A DNA stretch of 64,000 nt. Origin: Deltaproteobacteria bacterium. GTDB lineage: Bacteria > Desulfobacterota > Desulfobacteria > Desulfobacterales > QNYZ01. The notes below the pieces were generated by a model. That model ran no database searches. It saw nothing but the letters and a program-made list of their open reading frames with translations, and was not told where the DNA came from. Location of the stretch: contig QNYZ01000061.1 of assembly GCA_003973265.1 (NCBI GenBank), positions 38,785 through 102,784 of the forward strand, in the 5' to 3' direction. Each line of letters opens with the position of its first letter. The stretch's first letter is position 1. The position numbers were made by a program, and so were the translations under genes. Shown piece by piece: positions 8,616-21,702 of this stretch.

Positions 8616-10077
8616 ACCTACCAGCCAGGATCAAATGAAACCGGTCAGCCAGGATCAATTAAAAACAGATTATCATGCCAGTCGGGAATTCCTCCTTGAA
8701 AGCCCCATCGTACCCGAGCACCGGGTCCGGTACCATCCCCCCAATGAGATACAGACCGCGTCATTAAAAACGGCGTTTACCCAGATGAAAACCGGCGATA
8801 ATTTTATTGCCGATGCCGTTGAAAAACTGGGAGAAACATTTATTTTCGGTGCACTGGCCGTCAAAATAGACGAAATCAAACCGGATGAAACCAAACCGGA
8901 TGAAACCAAACCGGGCAAAATCGGGCCAGGTAATCGTCACCCCGGCCCATCCGTACCCGATCATTTAACCCGACTGGCCGGTGTGATAGATGCAATCGCT
9001 GCCGAGGCCAGTGGAATCTGGGGATTGATTTACGAGGGTATCCTGGGATTATTTGTCCCCGACCGGGACATCGCCGGTTACCAGGATCTTGCCAGAACCA
9101 TCCGGGAAAGAGCCGGGCAACAATTTAACGAAACCCTGTCCATCGGTATCGCCGGCTACCCCACTGACCACTTTCCCCGCAGCCAGATCATGGAAAATGC
9201 ATTGAAAGCCCTTGACCACGCGGCTTTTCTCGGTCCCGATACGACTGTTGAGTTTGATGCTGTCAGTCTCAATATCAGTGGTGACCGCCTTTACGCCAGG
9301 GGAGATATCGAGGGAAGTATTACCGAATTTGAACATGCCTTGCGCCTGGACCCCGCCAATGTCAATTTACACAACAGCCTCGGTGTCTGTTACGGCATAT
9401 TAAATCAATACGACCAGGCCCTTGCCGAATTTGAAGCGGCCATCCGCCTGGCACCCGGTGAGGTCATGGCTGTTTATAATTACGGCCTGGTGATGCTGTT
9501 GACCGACCACCCGAACCGGGCCCTCGATAATTTTCTGCAGGCGGAACAGGTCCGTGATGATATCTTCGAAGTCATTTTCCATATCGGGAAAGTCTACCTC
9601 CAACTGGGCCAGCCGGAAAAAGGGATGGCCTATTTCAAGAAAGCTCTGGCTTTGAACCCGGACACCAGCAGCGTGTACCGCCTGGCCGGGCAATGCCATC
9701 TCCAGATGGAAAATGAAGACGAAGCCGTCGCCGCCTACACCCAGGCCGTCCGGCTTAATGACACCGATGCCGAGGCTTTATCCGCCCTGGGACATTTATA
9801 CGATCTCCGGAATGAAAATCTTGAAATCGCAATACTGTTCTGCGAGCGGAGTATTCAGATCGATCCGAAAAACGGCTGCTATCACTACCGTCTCGGCCGG
9901 CTTTACCAAAAGGACGGCCGGTTGGATGATGCCATCGTTGCGTTTAAAAATGCCATTGCCAGGGGATACGACTCCCAGACCGATCTGACCGTGCTCAAAG
10001 ATCAAATAAACGGCGACACGGAATCAACCCGTACCATGAACCCGGCCACGAACCCGGCCGTCAAGGTCGCCCGTTGA
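8608..10077 (+). CDS. TPR protein with degenerate GGDEF-like domain
   Basis: About 489 residues. The chosen ATG at 8608 has AAAGG at good spacing; another ATG at 8602 is possible. The N-terminal 110 residues are low-complexity and contain small repeats (SQDQMKP/SQDQLKT, and a 15-bp unit repeated at 8869-8913 encoding DE-I/T-KP). Residues ~125-225 resemble a nucleotidyl-cyclase fold: GLFVPDRDIAGYQDLA and LSIGIAGYP align with GGDEF-domain blocks, but the GG(D/E)EF loop reads YEGILG, so no cyclase activity is expected. Residues ~230-470 form about six TPR repeats. It is probably a scaffold or c-di-GMP-related adaptor. The gene overlaps the end of selA. Confidence 0.7.
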   Translation: MNKPTSQDQMKPVSQDQLKTDYHASREFLLESPIVPEHRVRYHPPNEIQTASLKTAFTQMKTGDNFIADAVEKLGETFIFGALAVKIDEIKPDETKPDETKPGKIGPGNRHPGPSVPDHLTRLAGVIDAIAAEASGIWGLIYEGILGLFVPDRDIAGYQDLARTIRERAGQQFNETLSIGIAGYPTDHFPRSQIMENALKALDHAAFLGPDTTVEFDAVSLNISGDRLYARGDIEGSITEFEHALRLDPANVNLHNSLGVCYGILNQYDQALAEFEAAIRLAPGEVMAVYNYGLVMLLTDHPNRALDNFLQAEQVRDDIFEVIFHIGKVYLQLGQPEKGMAYFKKALALNPDTSSVYRLAGQCHLQMENEDEAVAAYTQAVRLNDTDAEALSALGHLYDLRNENLEIAILFCERSIQIDPKNGCYHYRLGRLYQKDGRLDDAIVAFKNAIARGYDSQTDLTVLKDQINGDTESTRTMNPATNPAVKVAR

Positions 10078-10135
10078 TCTTTCCACCGGCGGTATTATTG
10101 TATGGAATTGAATGATACATCTTCAGGAGAACAAG

Positions 10136-10369
10136 ATGCCGATATATGAATATCAATGTGAAAAGTGCCGAAAAGAATTTGAATACCTGGTCATTGGCGG
10201 CAGCGAGCCGGACACCTGCCCCCATTGCCGGGGCAAGCGGGTGAGCCGGTTGATGTCTGCCTGCGGATTTCTCAGTAAGGGAAGCGGGGGCGAAACCACC
10301 CGGGCGTCGGCCGGTACGTCGGCCTGCGGAAGCTGCAGCGCCGCCAGTTGCGGCAGTTGCGGCCACTGA
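10136..10369 (+). CDS. FmdB-family zinc-ribbon protein
   Basis: A 77-residue protein starting MPIYEYQC, the family signature. The start at 10136 is preceded by AGGAGA with 5-nt spacing, which excludes an upstream in-frame ATG at 10112. A zinc ribbon is formed by CEKC and CPHC near residues 8-35. The tail is rich in Gly, Ser and Cys (ACGSCSAASCGSCGH), as often seen in anaerobes. The family is named after a putative regulator of formamidase, but its function is unknown. The stop codon overlaps the hemC start (ATGA), so translation is coupled. Confidence 0.85.
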   Translation: MPIYEYQCEKCRKEFEYLVIGGSEPDTCPHCRGKRVSRLMSACGFLSKGSGGETTRASAGTSACGSCSAASCGSCGH

Positions 10370-11304
10370 TGAAAAAACGACTGGTTATCGGTACGCGGGG
10401 AAGCAAGCTGGCGCTGTGGCAGGCCAGATGGGTTCAACGCGCCCTTTTGGCGTCCCATGCCAATCTGGATGTTGACATCCAGGCGATAAAAACCAGGGGG
10501 GATAAAATCCTGGACGTCCCCCTGGCCAAAGTGGGCGGCAAGGGGTTGTTCGTCAAGGAGATTGAAGCGGCCCTGCTCGACGGCCGGATCGACCTGGCCA
10601 TCCACAGCATGAAGGATATGCCGGGCAAAATTCCGAAAGGATTATGTATTGGTGCGGTTCCGGCACGGGAAGCACCCGGGGATGTATTCATCAGCCGAAC
10701 GGGCCAACTGTTTTCTGACCTTTCGCCGGGCTCGACCATCGGCACCAGCAGCCTGCGGCGGGCCGCCCAGCTTCAGGCTGCCCGGCCGGATATCAAAATC
10801 CGTTCCATCCGGGGAAACCTCGATACCCGGCTGAAAAAACTCGACGCCGGAGAATTCGATGCGATTGTTCTGGCGGCGGCCGGCGTTAAACGACTGGCGC
10901 TGACCCACCGGATCACCGAGTATCTTGATATGGAAACCATGCTCCCGGCCGTGGGGCAGGGGGCGTTATGTATTGAAATCCGCAAGGGGGATGATCGCGT
11001 CGAAAAAGCGATTGCCCCCCTGGACGATGCCGACACCCGCATTGCAGTCACCACCGAACGGGCATTTTTAAACCGCCTGGAAGGCGGTTGCCAGACCCCC
11101 ATCGCCGCGCATGCCACCCTGAAAAACGGTATGGTCCGGTTTGTCGGCCTGGTGGCCGATCTTGACGGCCGCAGGCAATTTCGTCAATCCATTTCCGGTA
11201 CGCCGGACATGGCCGGAGAGATGGGTATCCGGCTGGCCGAGCAATTGCTCGATCAGGGTGCCGGCGACATTCTTGAAAAATTGAAAGACCTGTCCAATGA
11301 CTGA
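10369..11304 (+). CDS. hemC: hydroxymethylbilane synthase (porphobilinogen deaminase)
   Basis: A 311-residue enzyme that polymerises four porphobilinogen units to hydroxymethylbilane in tetrapyrrole synthesis. Seen: the N-terminal GTRGSKLALWQA, the FVKEIEAALLDG block, the SLRRAAQL segment, and the dipyrromethane-cofactor cysteine C241 in LEGGCQTPIAAHA. The start ATG at 10369 overlaps the stop of the fmdB-like gene by 1 nt. The end overlaps cobA/hemD by 8 nt. Together with the next gene it supplies siroheme and the tetrapyrrole precursors needed for sulfite reductase, cytochromes and B12. Confidence 0.96.
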   Translation: MKKRLVIGTRGSKLALWQARWVQRALLASHANLDVDIQAIKTRGDKILDVPLAKVGGKGLFVKEIEAALLDGRIDLAIHSMKDMPGKIPKGLCIGAVPAREAPGDVFISRTGQLFSDLSPGSTIGTSSLRRAAQLQAARPDIKIRSIRGNLDTRLKKLDAGEFDAIVLAAAGVKRLALTHRITEYLDMETMLPAVGQGALCIEIRKGDDRVEKAIAPLDDADTRIAVTTERAFLNRLEGGCQTPIAAHATLKNGMVRFVGLVADLDGRRQFRQSISGTPDMAGEMGIRLAEQLLDQGAGDILEKLKDLSND

Positions 11305-12898
11305 ATCCCCAACAACGAAATCCCCCCTGACCCGATCCGATCCGGCTCGATCCGGTTTGCCCCGATCCGGGAAAAAAGTATACCTCGTCGGTGCCGGCCC
11401 CGGTGATCCCGGGCTGATTACCGTCAAGGGACGGGAGTGCATTCATGCCGCCGACGTATTGATCTATGATTATCTGGCCGCCCCGGCCCTTCTGGCCCAT
11501 GCCGCTCCCGACGCCGAGCGTATTTACGTCGGCAAAAAGGGTGGTGATCACACCCTCTCCCAGGCGGGTATCAACGCCCTGATCATTGAAAAGGCACAGG
11601 CGGGTAAAATCGTCACCCGGCTCAAGGGAGGAGACCCGTTTATCTTCGGTCGCGGCGGTGAAGAGGCGGAATTGCTGGCACAAAAAGGCATCGATTTTGA
11701 AATCGTGCCCGGCGTTACCTCGGCCATTGCCGCGCCGGCCTATGCCGGTATCCCGCTGACCCACCGGGACTTCAATGCCACGGTGGCTTTTGTAACCGGC
11801 CACGAAGATCCCACCAAGGAGACGTCGCTCATCGACTGGTCGGCGCTTGCCACCGGTATCGGCACGGTCGTCTTTCTCATGGGCGTTCGCAATCTGCCGA
11901 AAATCGTCGACCAGCTGATTTCCCATGGCCGGGCCGGAGATACGCCGGTGGGCGTGATCCGCTGGGGGACACGGCCCATCCAGAAAAGCGTGACCGGTAC
12001 GCTCGACACCATCGTCACCAGAGTCAGGCAAGCCGGCCTGCGCGCACCGGCGATCATTGTCGTGGGCGGGGTGGTTGCATTGAGAGATCGCCTGAAATGG
12101 TTTGAAAACCGCCCCCTGTTCGGTCGGCGCATTTTGATTACCCGGGCCCGGCAACAGGCCAGTGCGCTGGTTCAGCAACTCAGCGCCCTGGGGGCCGACT
12201 GTATCGAATTTCCCACCATTGAGGTCGCAGCGCCTGACAGCTGGGAGCCGATGGATCATGCCATCGACAGGATCGAAAAATATCAATGGCTGATATTTAC
12301 CAGCGTCAACGGGGTCGATTTCTTTTTTAAGCGACTTTTCGAAAAGGGAAAGGATGTGCGGGTATTGCACCAGATTCGCACGGCGGTGATCGGGCCGGCC
12401 ACGGCCGGGCGACTGCGTCATTTTGGTTTTACGAGCGATATCGTTCCCGAAACCTACCGGGCCGAATCAGTCGTCGATGCCTTTAAAAGTGAAAAAATGG
12501 CCGGTCAACACGTGCTGCTCCCCCGGGCCGAAAAAGCCCGGCCGGTCCTGCCCGATGCGCTGCGGCAGATGGGTGCCGATGTGGATGAAGTCACGGCCTA
12601 TCGAACCTGCCAGGCCGAAGATAAAGAGGGCACCCTGCTGGCCGAACTGGAAGCCGGTCAGATCGATCTGGTCACATTCACCAGTTCATCCACGGTACGA
12701 AATTTTGTTTCCCTGCTGCCGGCCGACCGGGTTGCAGAGCTGCTTACGTCCGTTACCACGGCCAGTATCGGACCCATTACCAGTCAAACCGCTGCCGATC
12801 TCGGTGTTCGCATCGATATCACCGCCACCACCTATACAATTGCCGGATTGGTTGAGGCCATCCGGAACGTTGAAATATTTCCGGAGTCAACCGAATGA
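11297..12898 (+). CDS. cobA/hemD: uroporphyrinogen-III C-methyltransferase / uroporphyrinogen-III synthase fusion
   Basis: A 533-residue bifunctional protein. Residues ~27-270 are the SAM-dependent methyltransferase (VGAGPGDPGLITVKG, GDPFIFGRGGEE, VPGVTSAIAAPAYAG, GIPLTHR), which makes precorrin-2. Residues ~278-525 are the HemD-type uroporphyrinogen-III synthase (ILITRARQQAS, FTSVNGVDFFF, VTFTSSSTVRNF). This fusion is common in Desulfobacterota and clostridia. The first 26 residues are a low-complexity extension encoded by CGATCCGG-like repeats at ~11330-11370. The gene overlaps hemC by 8 nt and moaA by 4 nt. Confidence 0.95.
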   Translation: MTESPTTKSPLTRSDPARSGLPRSGKKVYLVGAGPGDPGLITVKGRECIHAADVLIYDYLAAPALLAHAAPDAERIYVGKKGGDHTLSQAGINALIIEKAQAGKIVTRLKGGDPFIFGRGGEEAELLAQKGIDFEIVPGVTSAIAAPAYAGIPLTHRDFNATVAFVTGHEDPTKETSLIDWSALATGIGTVVFLMGVRNLPKIVDQLISHGRAGDTPVGVIRWGTRPIQKSVTGTLDTIVTRVRQAGLRAPAIIVVGGVVALRDRLKWFENRPLFGRRILITRARQQASALVQQLSALGADCIEFPTIEVAAPDSWEPMDHAIDRIEKYQWLIFTSVNGVDFFFKRLFEKGKDVRVLHQIRTAVIGPATAGRLRHFGFTSDIVPETYRAESVVDAFKSEKMAGQHVLLPRAEKARPVLPDALRQMGADVDEVTAYRTCQAEDKEGTLLAELEAGQIDLVTFTSSSTVRNFVSLLPADRVAELLTSVTTASIGPITSQTAADLGVRIDITATTYTIAGLVEAIRNVEIFPESTE

Positions 12899-13911
12899 AA
12901 AAAACAGAAATTTTATCCTCACCGGTCCCCCGGTTGATCGACCGGTATCGACGACACCTGAACTACCTGCGGGTATCCATTACGGATCGCTGCGATTTGC
13001 GGTGCCTTTACTGTAAACCCGACGGCCTGATCCCCAAGCTGTCTCACGAGGATGTTCTCACCTACGAAGAGATCCTGCGATTGATCCGTATTGCCGTCAG
13101 CCTGGGCATCACCAAGGTCCGGATTACCGGTGGAGAGCCCCTGGTTCGGCAGGGCGTCTGCGACTTTCTATCCCAGCTCTGCCGGATCGACGGCATTACC
13201 GATGTTTCCCTGACGACCAACGGATTTCAGCTGGCAAAATACCTGCCCCGGCTCAAAGACGCCGGGGTTCACCGGCTCAATATCAGCCTCGATACCCTTG
13301 ATCCCGAAAAATATCGAAAAATCACCGGTGTCGACGGGTTCAGGCAGGTCTGGTCGGCCATCGAGCTGGCCCGGGAGCTCGGATTTTCGCCCATTAAAAT
13401 CAACGCGGTGGCATTGAAAGGGTATAACGACGATGAACTGGTCGACATGGCCCGGCTTTCCATTTCCCAGCCGTTTCATATCCGCTTTATCGAATACATG
13501 CCCATCGGAACGGCCAATATGCGAAAAGGGGATTACTTGCATACGGCAGACATTAAGCGGCGGTTGGCCGAATTGGGCCCGTTGCTGCCCGTGAAAAGAG
13601 GCACGCTTGACGGCCCGGCCGAGCGCTTCCGGTTTGCCGGTGCCGAGGGCGAAGTGGGATTTATCAGTGCCATGAGCAACCATTTCTGCGACGCGTGCAA
13701 CCGGCTCCGGTTAAGCGCCAGCGGTAAGCTCCGATCCTGCCTGATGTCCGATAAGCAAAAGGACCTTCGGCCGGTGCTTCGGCAGGGAGGATCCGATGAA
13801 GACCTGGTCCGGGTGTTTCTGGCCTCGGTCCACGCCAAGCCGGCCCGCCACCATCTGACCGACCCGAAAGGGACGCGGGTCAACAGTCAGATGTCATCCA
13901 TCGGGGGATAA
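12895..13911 (+). CDS. moaA: GTP 3',8-cyclase MoaA
   Basis: A 338-residue radical SAM enzyme for the first step of molybdenum cofactor synthesis. The N-terminal cluster motif is C33-x3-C37-x2-C40 (CDLRCLYC), preceded by LRVSITDR. TGGEPLVR binds SAM. The C-terminal cluster cysteines lie in HFCDACNRLRLSASG and LRSCL. The protein ends in the Gly-Gly pair typical of functional MoaA. The start overlaps the end of cobA/hemD by 4 nt (ATGA). The product feeds molybdenum or tungsten enzymes such as formate dehydrogenases, which fits the neighbouring selA. Confidence 0.96.
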   Translation: MKKTEILSSPVPRLIDRYRRHLNYLRVSITDRCDLRCLYCKPDGLIPKLSHEDVLTYEEILRLIRIAVSLGITKVRITGGEPLVRQGVCDFLSQLCRIDGITDVSLTTNGFQLAKYLPRLKDAGVHRLNISLDTLDPEKYRKITGVDGFRQVWSAIELARELGFSPIKINAVALKGYNDDELVDMARLSISQPFHIRFIEYMPIGTANMRKGDYLHTADIKRRLAELGPLLPVKRGTLDGPAERFRFAGAEGEVGFISAMSNHFCDACNRLRLSASGKLRSCLMSDKQKDLRPVLRQGGSDEDLVRVFLASVHAKPARHHLTDPKGTRVNSQMSSIGG

Positions 13912-13920
13912 TTTTTCACC

Positions 13921-16446
13921 ATGGCCGGTCCCCCTCCATCACCTCTCAACGGATCAGGACGATGTCAACGGCCGCCCGCCCCGAAAAAGAGTGCCCGGTT
14001 CCGGGAAGAAATCGACCGTTTTTTTGTGGCTATCAGTCACCTTATTTACCGCCACCGGATCAAATCGCTGTTTCTCCTTGGCCTGTTCGTCGGCCTCACC
14101 GGCTATCAGGCGAGAAACATCACGGTCGATACCGCCACAGAATCGATGCTCCGCGATGATGATCCCAGCCTGATCGAGTATAACCAGTTCAGAGATCAAT
14201 TCGGCCGGTCGGAAATCGTCGTTCTCCTGGTGGAGACGCCGGATCTCTTTAACCGGGATTTTCTTGAAAAACTGGCCGCTTTCCAAAAAGCCCTTGAATC
14301 CCGGGTACCGTATCTGGAAAAAATCACCGATCTGATCAATATCCGCCATACCTGGGGCGAAAACGATACCCTTTACGTCGACGAACTGATCGGCGATCCG
14401 CCGCCGGAAGACCTTGCAGCGATCAAAAAACGGGCGCTGGAAAACCCGCTCTATCCCAACTACGTCCTGTCCGGGGATAAAAAAAGCACGGTCCTGATTA
14501 TTGAAACCGTGGCCCGCGTTGCAAATGAAAAAACCACGGAAGGGGATGCCGCTCCGGACCTGGAGGGGTTTGAAGATGAGATAACCACAAAAAATACCGG
14601 TTCAACACACTATATCACCGCCGATGAAAAAGCCGAGGTGAACAAAGCTGTCGTCGCCGTCATGAAAGCATTTCAGTCCGATGATTTTAGAGTTACTTTT
14701 TCCGGTGGATCGGTGGTTGTGGATGTTTTTAACAAGGCCACCGGAACCGATACCGTCCGGCTGGTCAAGATCATGATGCTGGTTATCGTCGGCTTTCTTT
14801 TTCTTCTTTTCAGGCGAATTTCCGGGGTGATCATCCCGATTATCATTGTCAACGCCGCCATGGCCTCCACCCTCGGGCTGATGGCCCTGACCGGAACGCC
14901 CCTGTCGATCATGACCAATATTCTGCCGGCCTTTCTCGTATCTGTCGGTATTGCCGATGCCGTCCATCTACTGGCCATTTTCTACCGCAACTACCAGAAA
15001 ACAGCGGATAAGGAATCGGCCATCTGTGATGCCATGGGGCATTCGGGACTGGCTATTTTCATGACCAGCGCCACGACCGCGGCCGGGTTGCTGTCGTTTA
15101 CCATTGCCGAAATCGCCACCATCGCCGACCTTGGATATTTTGCCGCCGCCGGCGTGACGCTGGCCTTTATCTACACGATTATCCTGCTGCCGGCCCTGAT
15201 CTCCCTGATTCCCATCCAAATCAAACCGCATAAAACAGCCGCCGCGCGATCCGGCCGGATGGATCATTTCCTCTTGTTTTTCAGCCGGGTTTCCACCGGC
15301 CATCCGCGCAAGATTATCGGGATCTGCCTGGTGTTTTTCGCCCTCTCTGTTTACTACATTTTCCAGCTCCACTTTTCGAGTTTTATCCTTACCTATTTTC
15401 CGAAAGATCATCCCGTTAAAATCGATCTTGAACAGATCGAAGAAGAGACCGGCGGCGCGGTCACCTTTGAAATCGTCGTGGATACACATAAAGAAAACGG
15501 GATCGTCGATCCGCGCATATTAAAAAGTATCGTCCGCCTGACACCGGAAATCGAATCAATCAAAATGGACGGCATCCACGTCGGCAAGGTCATCTCCCTT
15601 GCCGATATCGTCAAGGAGACCCACCGGGCCCTTCATCAAAACGACCCGGCCTTTTATTCGATCCCGGATGACAAAGCGACCATTGCCCAGGAGCTGCTTT
15701 TGTTCGAAAACAGCAAGCCCGACGATATTGAAAAGGTCGTCGACAGCCAGTTCAGCAAAACCCGAATCACGGTGAAAACCCGATGGAGCGATTCGGTCAT
15801 CTACGAACAATTTGTCCGGCAACTGAAAAAAATGTTCGAGACTGAATTTGACGGCCAGGCCACAATTACGGTCACGGGGCTGGCCGCCCTGATGGGCCGG
15901 ACGATCCCGGCCGCACTTCACAGTATGGCCAGAAGCTATATCGTCGCTCTGGTCATTATTACGATTTTGATGCTGCTGCTTATCGGTGATCTTAAGCTCG
16001 GCCTGCTCAGTATGTGCCCCAACCTCCTGCCGATTTTCATGGTGATGGGTTTGATCAGCCTGTGCGGCATCTCCCTGGACATCAATACCCTCTTTATCGG
16101 CAGCATCGCCATCGGCCTGGTGGTTGACGACACGATTCACTTCATGCACAACTTTCGGAAGTATCTGGAGAAAACAGGAAATCCCCAGAAAGCCATCGAG
16201 GCAACCTTTCTCGGAACCGGGCGGGCCCTTCTCATCACTTCCATTGTTTTATCGATGAATTTCTTCGTCCTGCTGACCGCCACTCTGAATCACAGCGTTA
16301 AATTCGGCCTCTTCACCGGCATCGTAATTATCCTGGCGTTGTTGTCCGATTTTTTCCTCTCCCCGGCACTGCTGATCCTGGCCACAACAAGTAAAGATCC
16401 CGTAACCGGCCCTTCACATTCCCGTTCTGATGCACCCGGCTGCTGA
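13921..16446 (+). CDS. RND-superfamily (MMPL/HAE3-like) exporter
   Basis: An 841-residue inner-membrane protein with the duplicated RND plan. A first helix at ~50-68 is followed by a periplasmic loop (to ~275), a five- to six-helix bundle (~280-440), another helix at ~470-490, a second periplasmic loop and a final helix bundle (~660-830). Both bundles carry the TM4 acidic motif (SVGIADAVHLL and IGLVVDDTIHF), so proton-driven transport is likely. This subgroup is usually linked to lipids, hopanoids or other hydrophobic compounds, but the substrate here is unknown. It starts 9 nt after moaA and is the last gene of the selA operon. Confidence 0.85.
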   Translation: MAGPPPSPLNGSGRCQRPPAPKKSARFREEIDRFFVAISHLIYRHRIKSLFLLGLFVGLTGYQARNITVDTATESMLRDDDPSLIEYNQFRDQFGRSEIVVLLVETPDLFNRDFLEKLAAFQKALESRVPYLEKITDLINIRHTWGENDTLYVDELIGDPPPEDLAAIKKRALENPLYPNYVLSGDKKSTVLIIETVARVANEKTTEGDAAPDLEGFEDEITTKNTGSTHYITADEKAEVNKAVVAVMKAFQSDDFRVTFSGGSVVVDVFNKATGTDTVRLVKIMMLVIVGFLFLLFRRISGVIIPIIIVNAAMASTLGLMALTGTPLSIMTNILPAFLVSVGIADAVHLLAIFYRNYQKTADKESAICDAMGHSGLAIFMTSATTAAGLLSFTIAEIATIADLGYFAAAGVTLAFIYTIILLPALISLIPIQIKPHKTAAARSGRMDHFLLFFSRVSTGHPRKIIGICLVFFALSVYYIFQLHFSSFILTYFPKDHPVKIDLEQIEEETGGAVTFEIVVDTHKENGIVDPRILKSIVRLTPEIESIKMDGIHVGKVISLADIVKETHRALHQNDPAFYSIPDDKATIAQELLLFENSKPDDIEKVVDSQFSKTRITVKTRWSDSVIYEQFVRQLKKMFETEFDGQATITVTGLAALMGRTIPAALHSMARSYIVALVIITILMLLLIGDLKLGLLSMCPNLLPIFMVMGLISLCGISLDINTLFIGSIAIGLVVDDTIHFMHNFRKYLEKTGNPQKAIEATFLGTGRALLITSIVLSMNFFVLLTATLNHSVKFGLFTGIVIILALLSDFFLSPALLILATTSKDPVTGPSHSRSDAPGC

Positions 16447-16548
16447 TTTACAAAAAACCGGGCGCACCCATCCACCTTTTTCATTTACAAAGCCGGGCGG
16501 TTTATATAAACTTGAATGTTATCGTAAAAAACAGCTAATTTCTCATAA

Positions 16549-20244
<3,696 letters not shown>

Positions 20245-20268
20245 TACCATCCGCTTAAACAATACTCA

Positions 20269-20304
20269 CTGTCGGCGGTGGAAATACAGATCTGCCGCCG
20301 ACAG
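20269..20304 (+). terminator. hairpin after the PFOR gene
   Basis: A perfect 10-bp inverted repeat, CTGTCGGCGG (20269-20278) and CCGCCGACAG (20295-20304), with a 16-nt loop, followed by a short TTTT. It starts 25 nt after the stop codon. It is likely a terminator or a 3' stabilising stem; the T-run is short. Confidence 0.55.
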
Positions 20305-20349
20305 GTACTTTTAAACGGTCACATGGCAAAATTCATAAGAGGATGAAAG

Positions 20350-20856
20350 ATGAAGGTAACCCTGCTCATGGCCCTGACCGTCGATGGTAAAATTGCCCGT
20401 CATCCGGGTCAATTTATCGATTGGAGTGGCAAGGCAGACAAAAAATTATTTGTCCGGATGACCCAAAAGGCCGGTGTACTGATCATGGGATCGCGAACCT
20501 ACGACACCATCGGGCACCCCCTGCCTGGAAGAAAAAATATCATCCTGACACGAAATAAAACACGCCAATCCGACAACGAAAACCTGATATTTACCGACCG
20601 CAGTCCAGCCGCGATTATCGATGAATTGCAGGCGGACGGTTATCGTCAGGTCATCCTCACCGGCGGCAGCACGATCAATACCCTGTTTGCCAGGGATCAT
20701 TTAATCGATGAGATTGTCGTCACGATTACCCCCAAAATTTTCGGTACGGGAATGGGCATCTTTTCCGAGGAACTCGATCTGTCGTTGAAGTTGAAATCAG
20801 TGGGAAAGGTCGATGACGAACTGGTGATACTCACCTATCAGGTAGTGGCACCCTGA
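20350..20856 (+). CDS. dihydrofolate reductase / RibD C-terminal-like reductase
   Basis: A 168-residue protein of the RibD_C/DHFR-like superfamily: LLMALTVDGKIAR at the N terminus, GVLIMGSRTYDTIG, ILTGGSTINTLF and a TPKIFGTGMGIF segment. Such proteins are NAD(P)H-dependent reductases of pterin- or pyrimidine-like substrates, and the exact reaction is unknown here. It sits alone between the PFOR hairpin and a converging gene, with GAGGATG-like sequence before the ATG. Confidence 0.8.
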   Translation: MKVTLLMALTVDGKIARHPGQFIDWSGKADKKLFVRMTQKAGVLIMGSRTYDTIGHPLPGRKNIILTRNKTRQSDNENLIFTDRSPAAIIDELQADGYRQVILTGGSTINTLFARDHLIDEIVVTITPKIFGTGMGIFSEELDLSLKLKSVGKVDDELVILTYQVVAP

Positions 20857-21087
20857 AGATACGCTGTCAAGCGCTATTGCAGGCAGGCGCCAGCCCGAAG
20901 GTGTACGGACAACGCACCGGTCAGGCCGTGGGAATTCCGGATGCTTCCCCATTTTTTAAAAGCCGGTTTCAACCAGCTCCGAATCGCCATGGAAATCCGA
21001 CGGGAAATACCGCCGAGCTATTCATCATTTTTTCCGTATTCCGTTAACGCGGATATACACCCGGTTCTATTCGAACGCCGGTGATGG

Positions 21088-21702
21088 TCAACGCTCAATG
21101 GTCGATAAAAAATCCTCGAGTTTCTCACCTTTTTCCACACAATCGGCCATCTGCTGCTGAGCATGAGCAAGCGAACGTATGGCCGATATATAGTGTGTGC
21201 TGACCGGATCGTCTTTCCCCAGCGAGGCGATCATTTTCCCGAGGATGTCTTTGCCCTGTTTCAACAACGCCTCGGTTTCAGATATAACCTCTTTGCGAAT
21301 ACGGTGTTTTTCCAGCTCGCGCGTGATAACCGGCAACAGACGCTGAATGGAGTATTCCACCAGGGCATCACGGGGGGTATTATGCGCCTGCGAGGTTTGA
21401 TCGAGACATCTCAATGTCCGCCGGCTGAGCACATAGGTTTTCTGCACGCGGGGAATCCCCTGGAGAATATTATGGTCGAGCTGACGCGCCACCCGGTCCA
21501 GCGTGTCCATATCTTCGATAAGGTGGTCAAACAACGATTTTTTCTTGATCCCCAATTGAACGGCCAGGATGCTGATGGTTTCAATGGCCTGCCGGGAAAG
21601 GCGGAACGTCGCACGCACCGATTGCTTCCCACGCAAATCCCTTGAGGATGTCCGGGGGAGCGACAGGGGGTTATTGGGAGATCGTTCGGTGTCGCGGTTC
21701 AT
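21088..21702 (-). CDS. conserved hypothetical, possible ribbon-helix-helix N terminus
   Basis: A 204-residue soluble protein that I do not recognise. Residues ~25-75 (SVRATFRLSRQAIETISILAVQLGIKKKSLFDHLIED) look like a ribbon-helix-helix strand-helix-helix pattern, and a weaker copy of the same pattern follows (TYVLSRRTLRCLDQTSQ, ~88-104). The rest is helical and charged. The start codon shares one base with the stop of efp (TAATG), so it is translationally coupled to elongation factor P. The role is unknown. Confidence 0.6.
   Translation of the reverse strand: MNRDTERSPNNPLSLPRTSSRDLRGKQSVRATFRLSRQAIETISILAVQLGIKKKSLFDHLIEDMDTLDRVARQLDHNILQGIPRVQKTYVLSRRTLRCLDQTSQAHNTPRDALVEYSIQRLLPVITRELEKHRIRKEVISETEALLKQGKDILGKMIASLGKDDPVSTHYISAIRSLAHAQQQMADCVEKGEKLEDFLSTIER

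Noticed and set aside
11330..11372. CGATCCGG repeats as a possible regulatory array
   Set aside because: They are in frame and encode the low-complexity N terminus of the CobA/HemD fusion; no evidence of a binding site.
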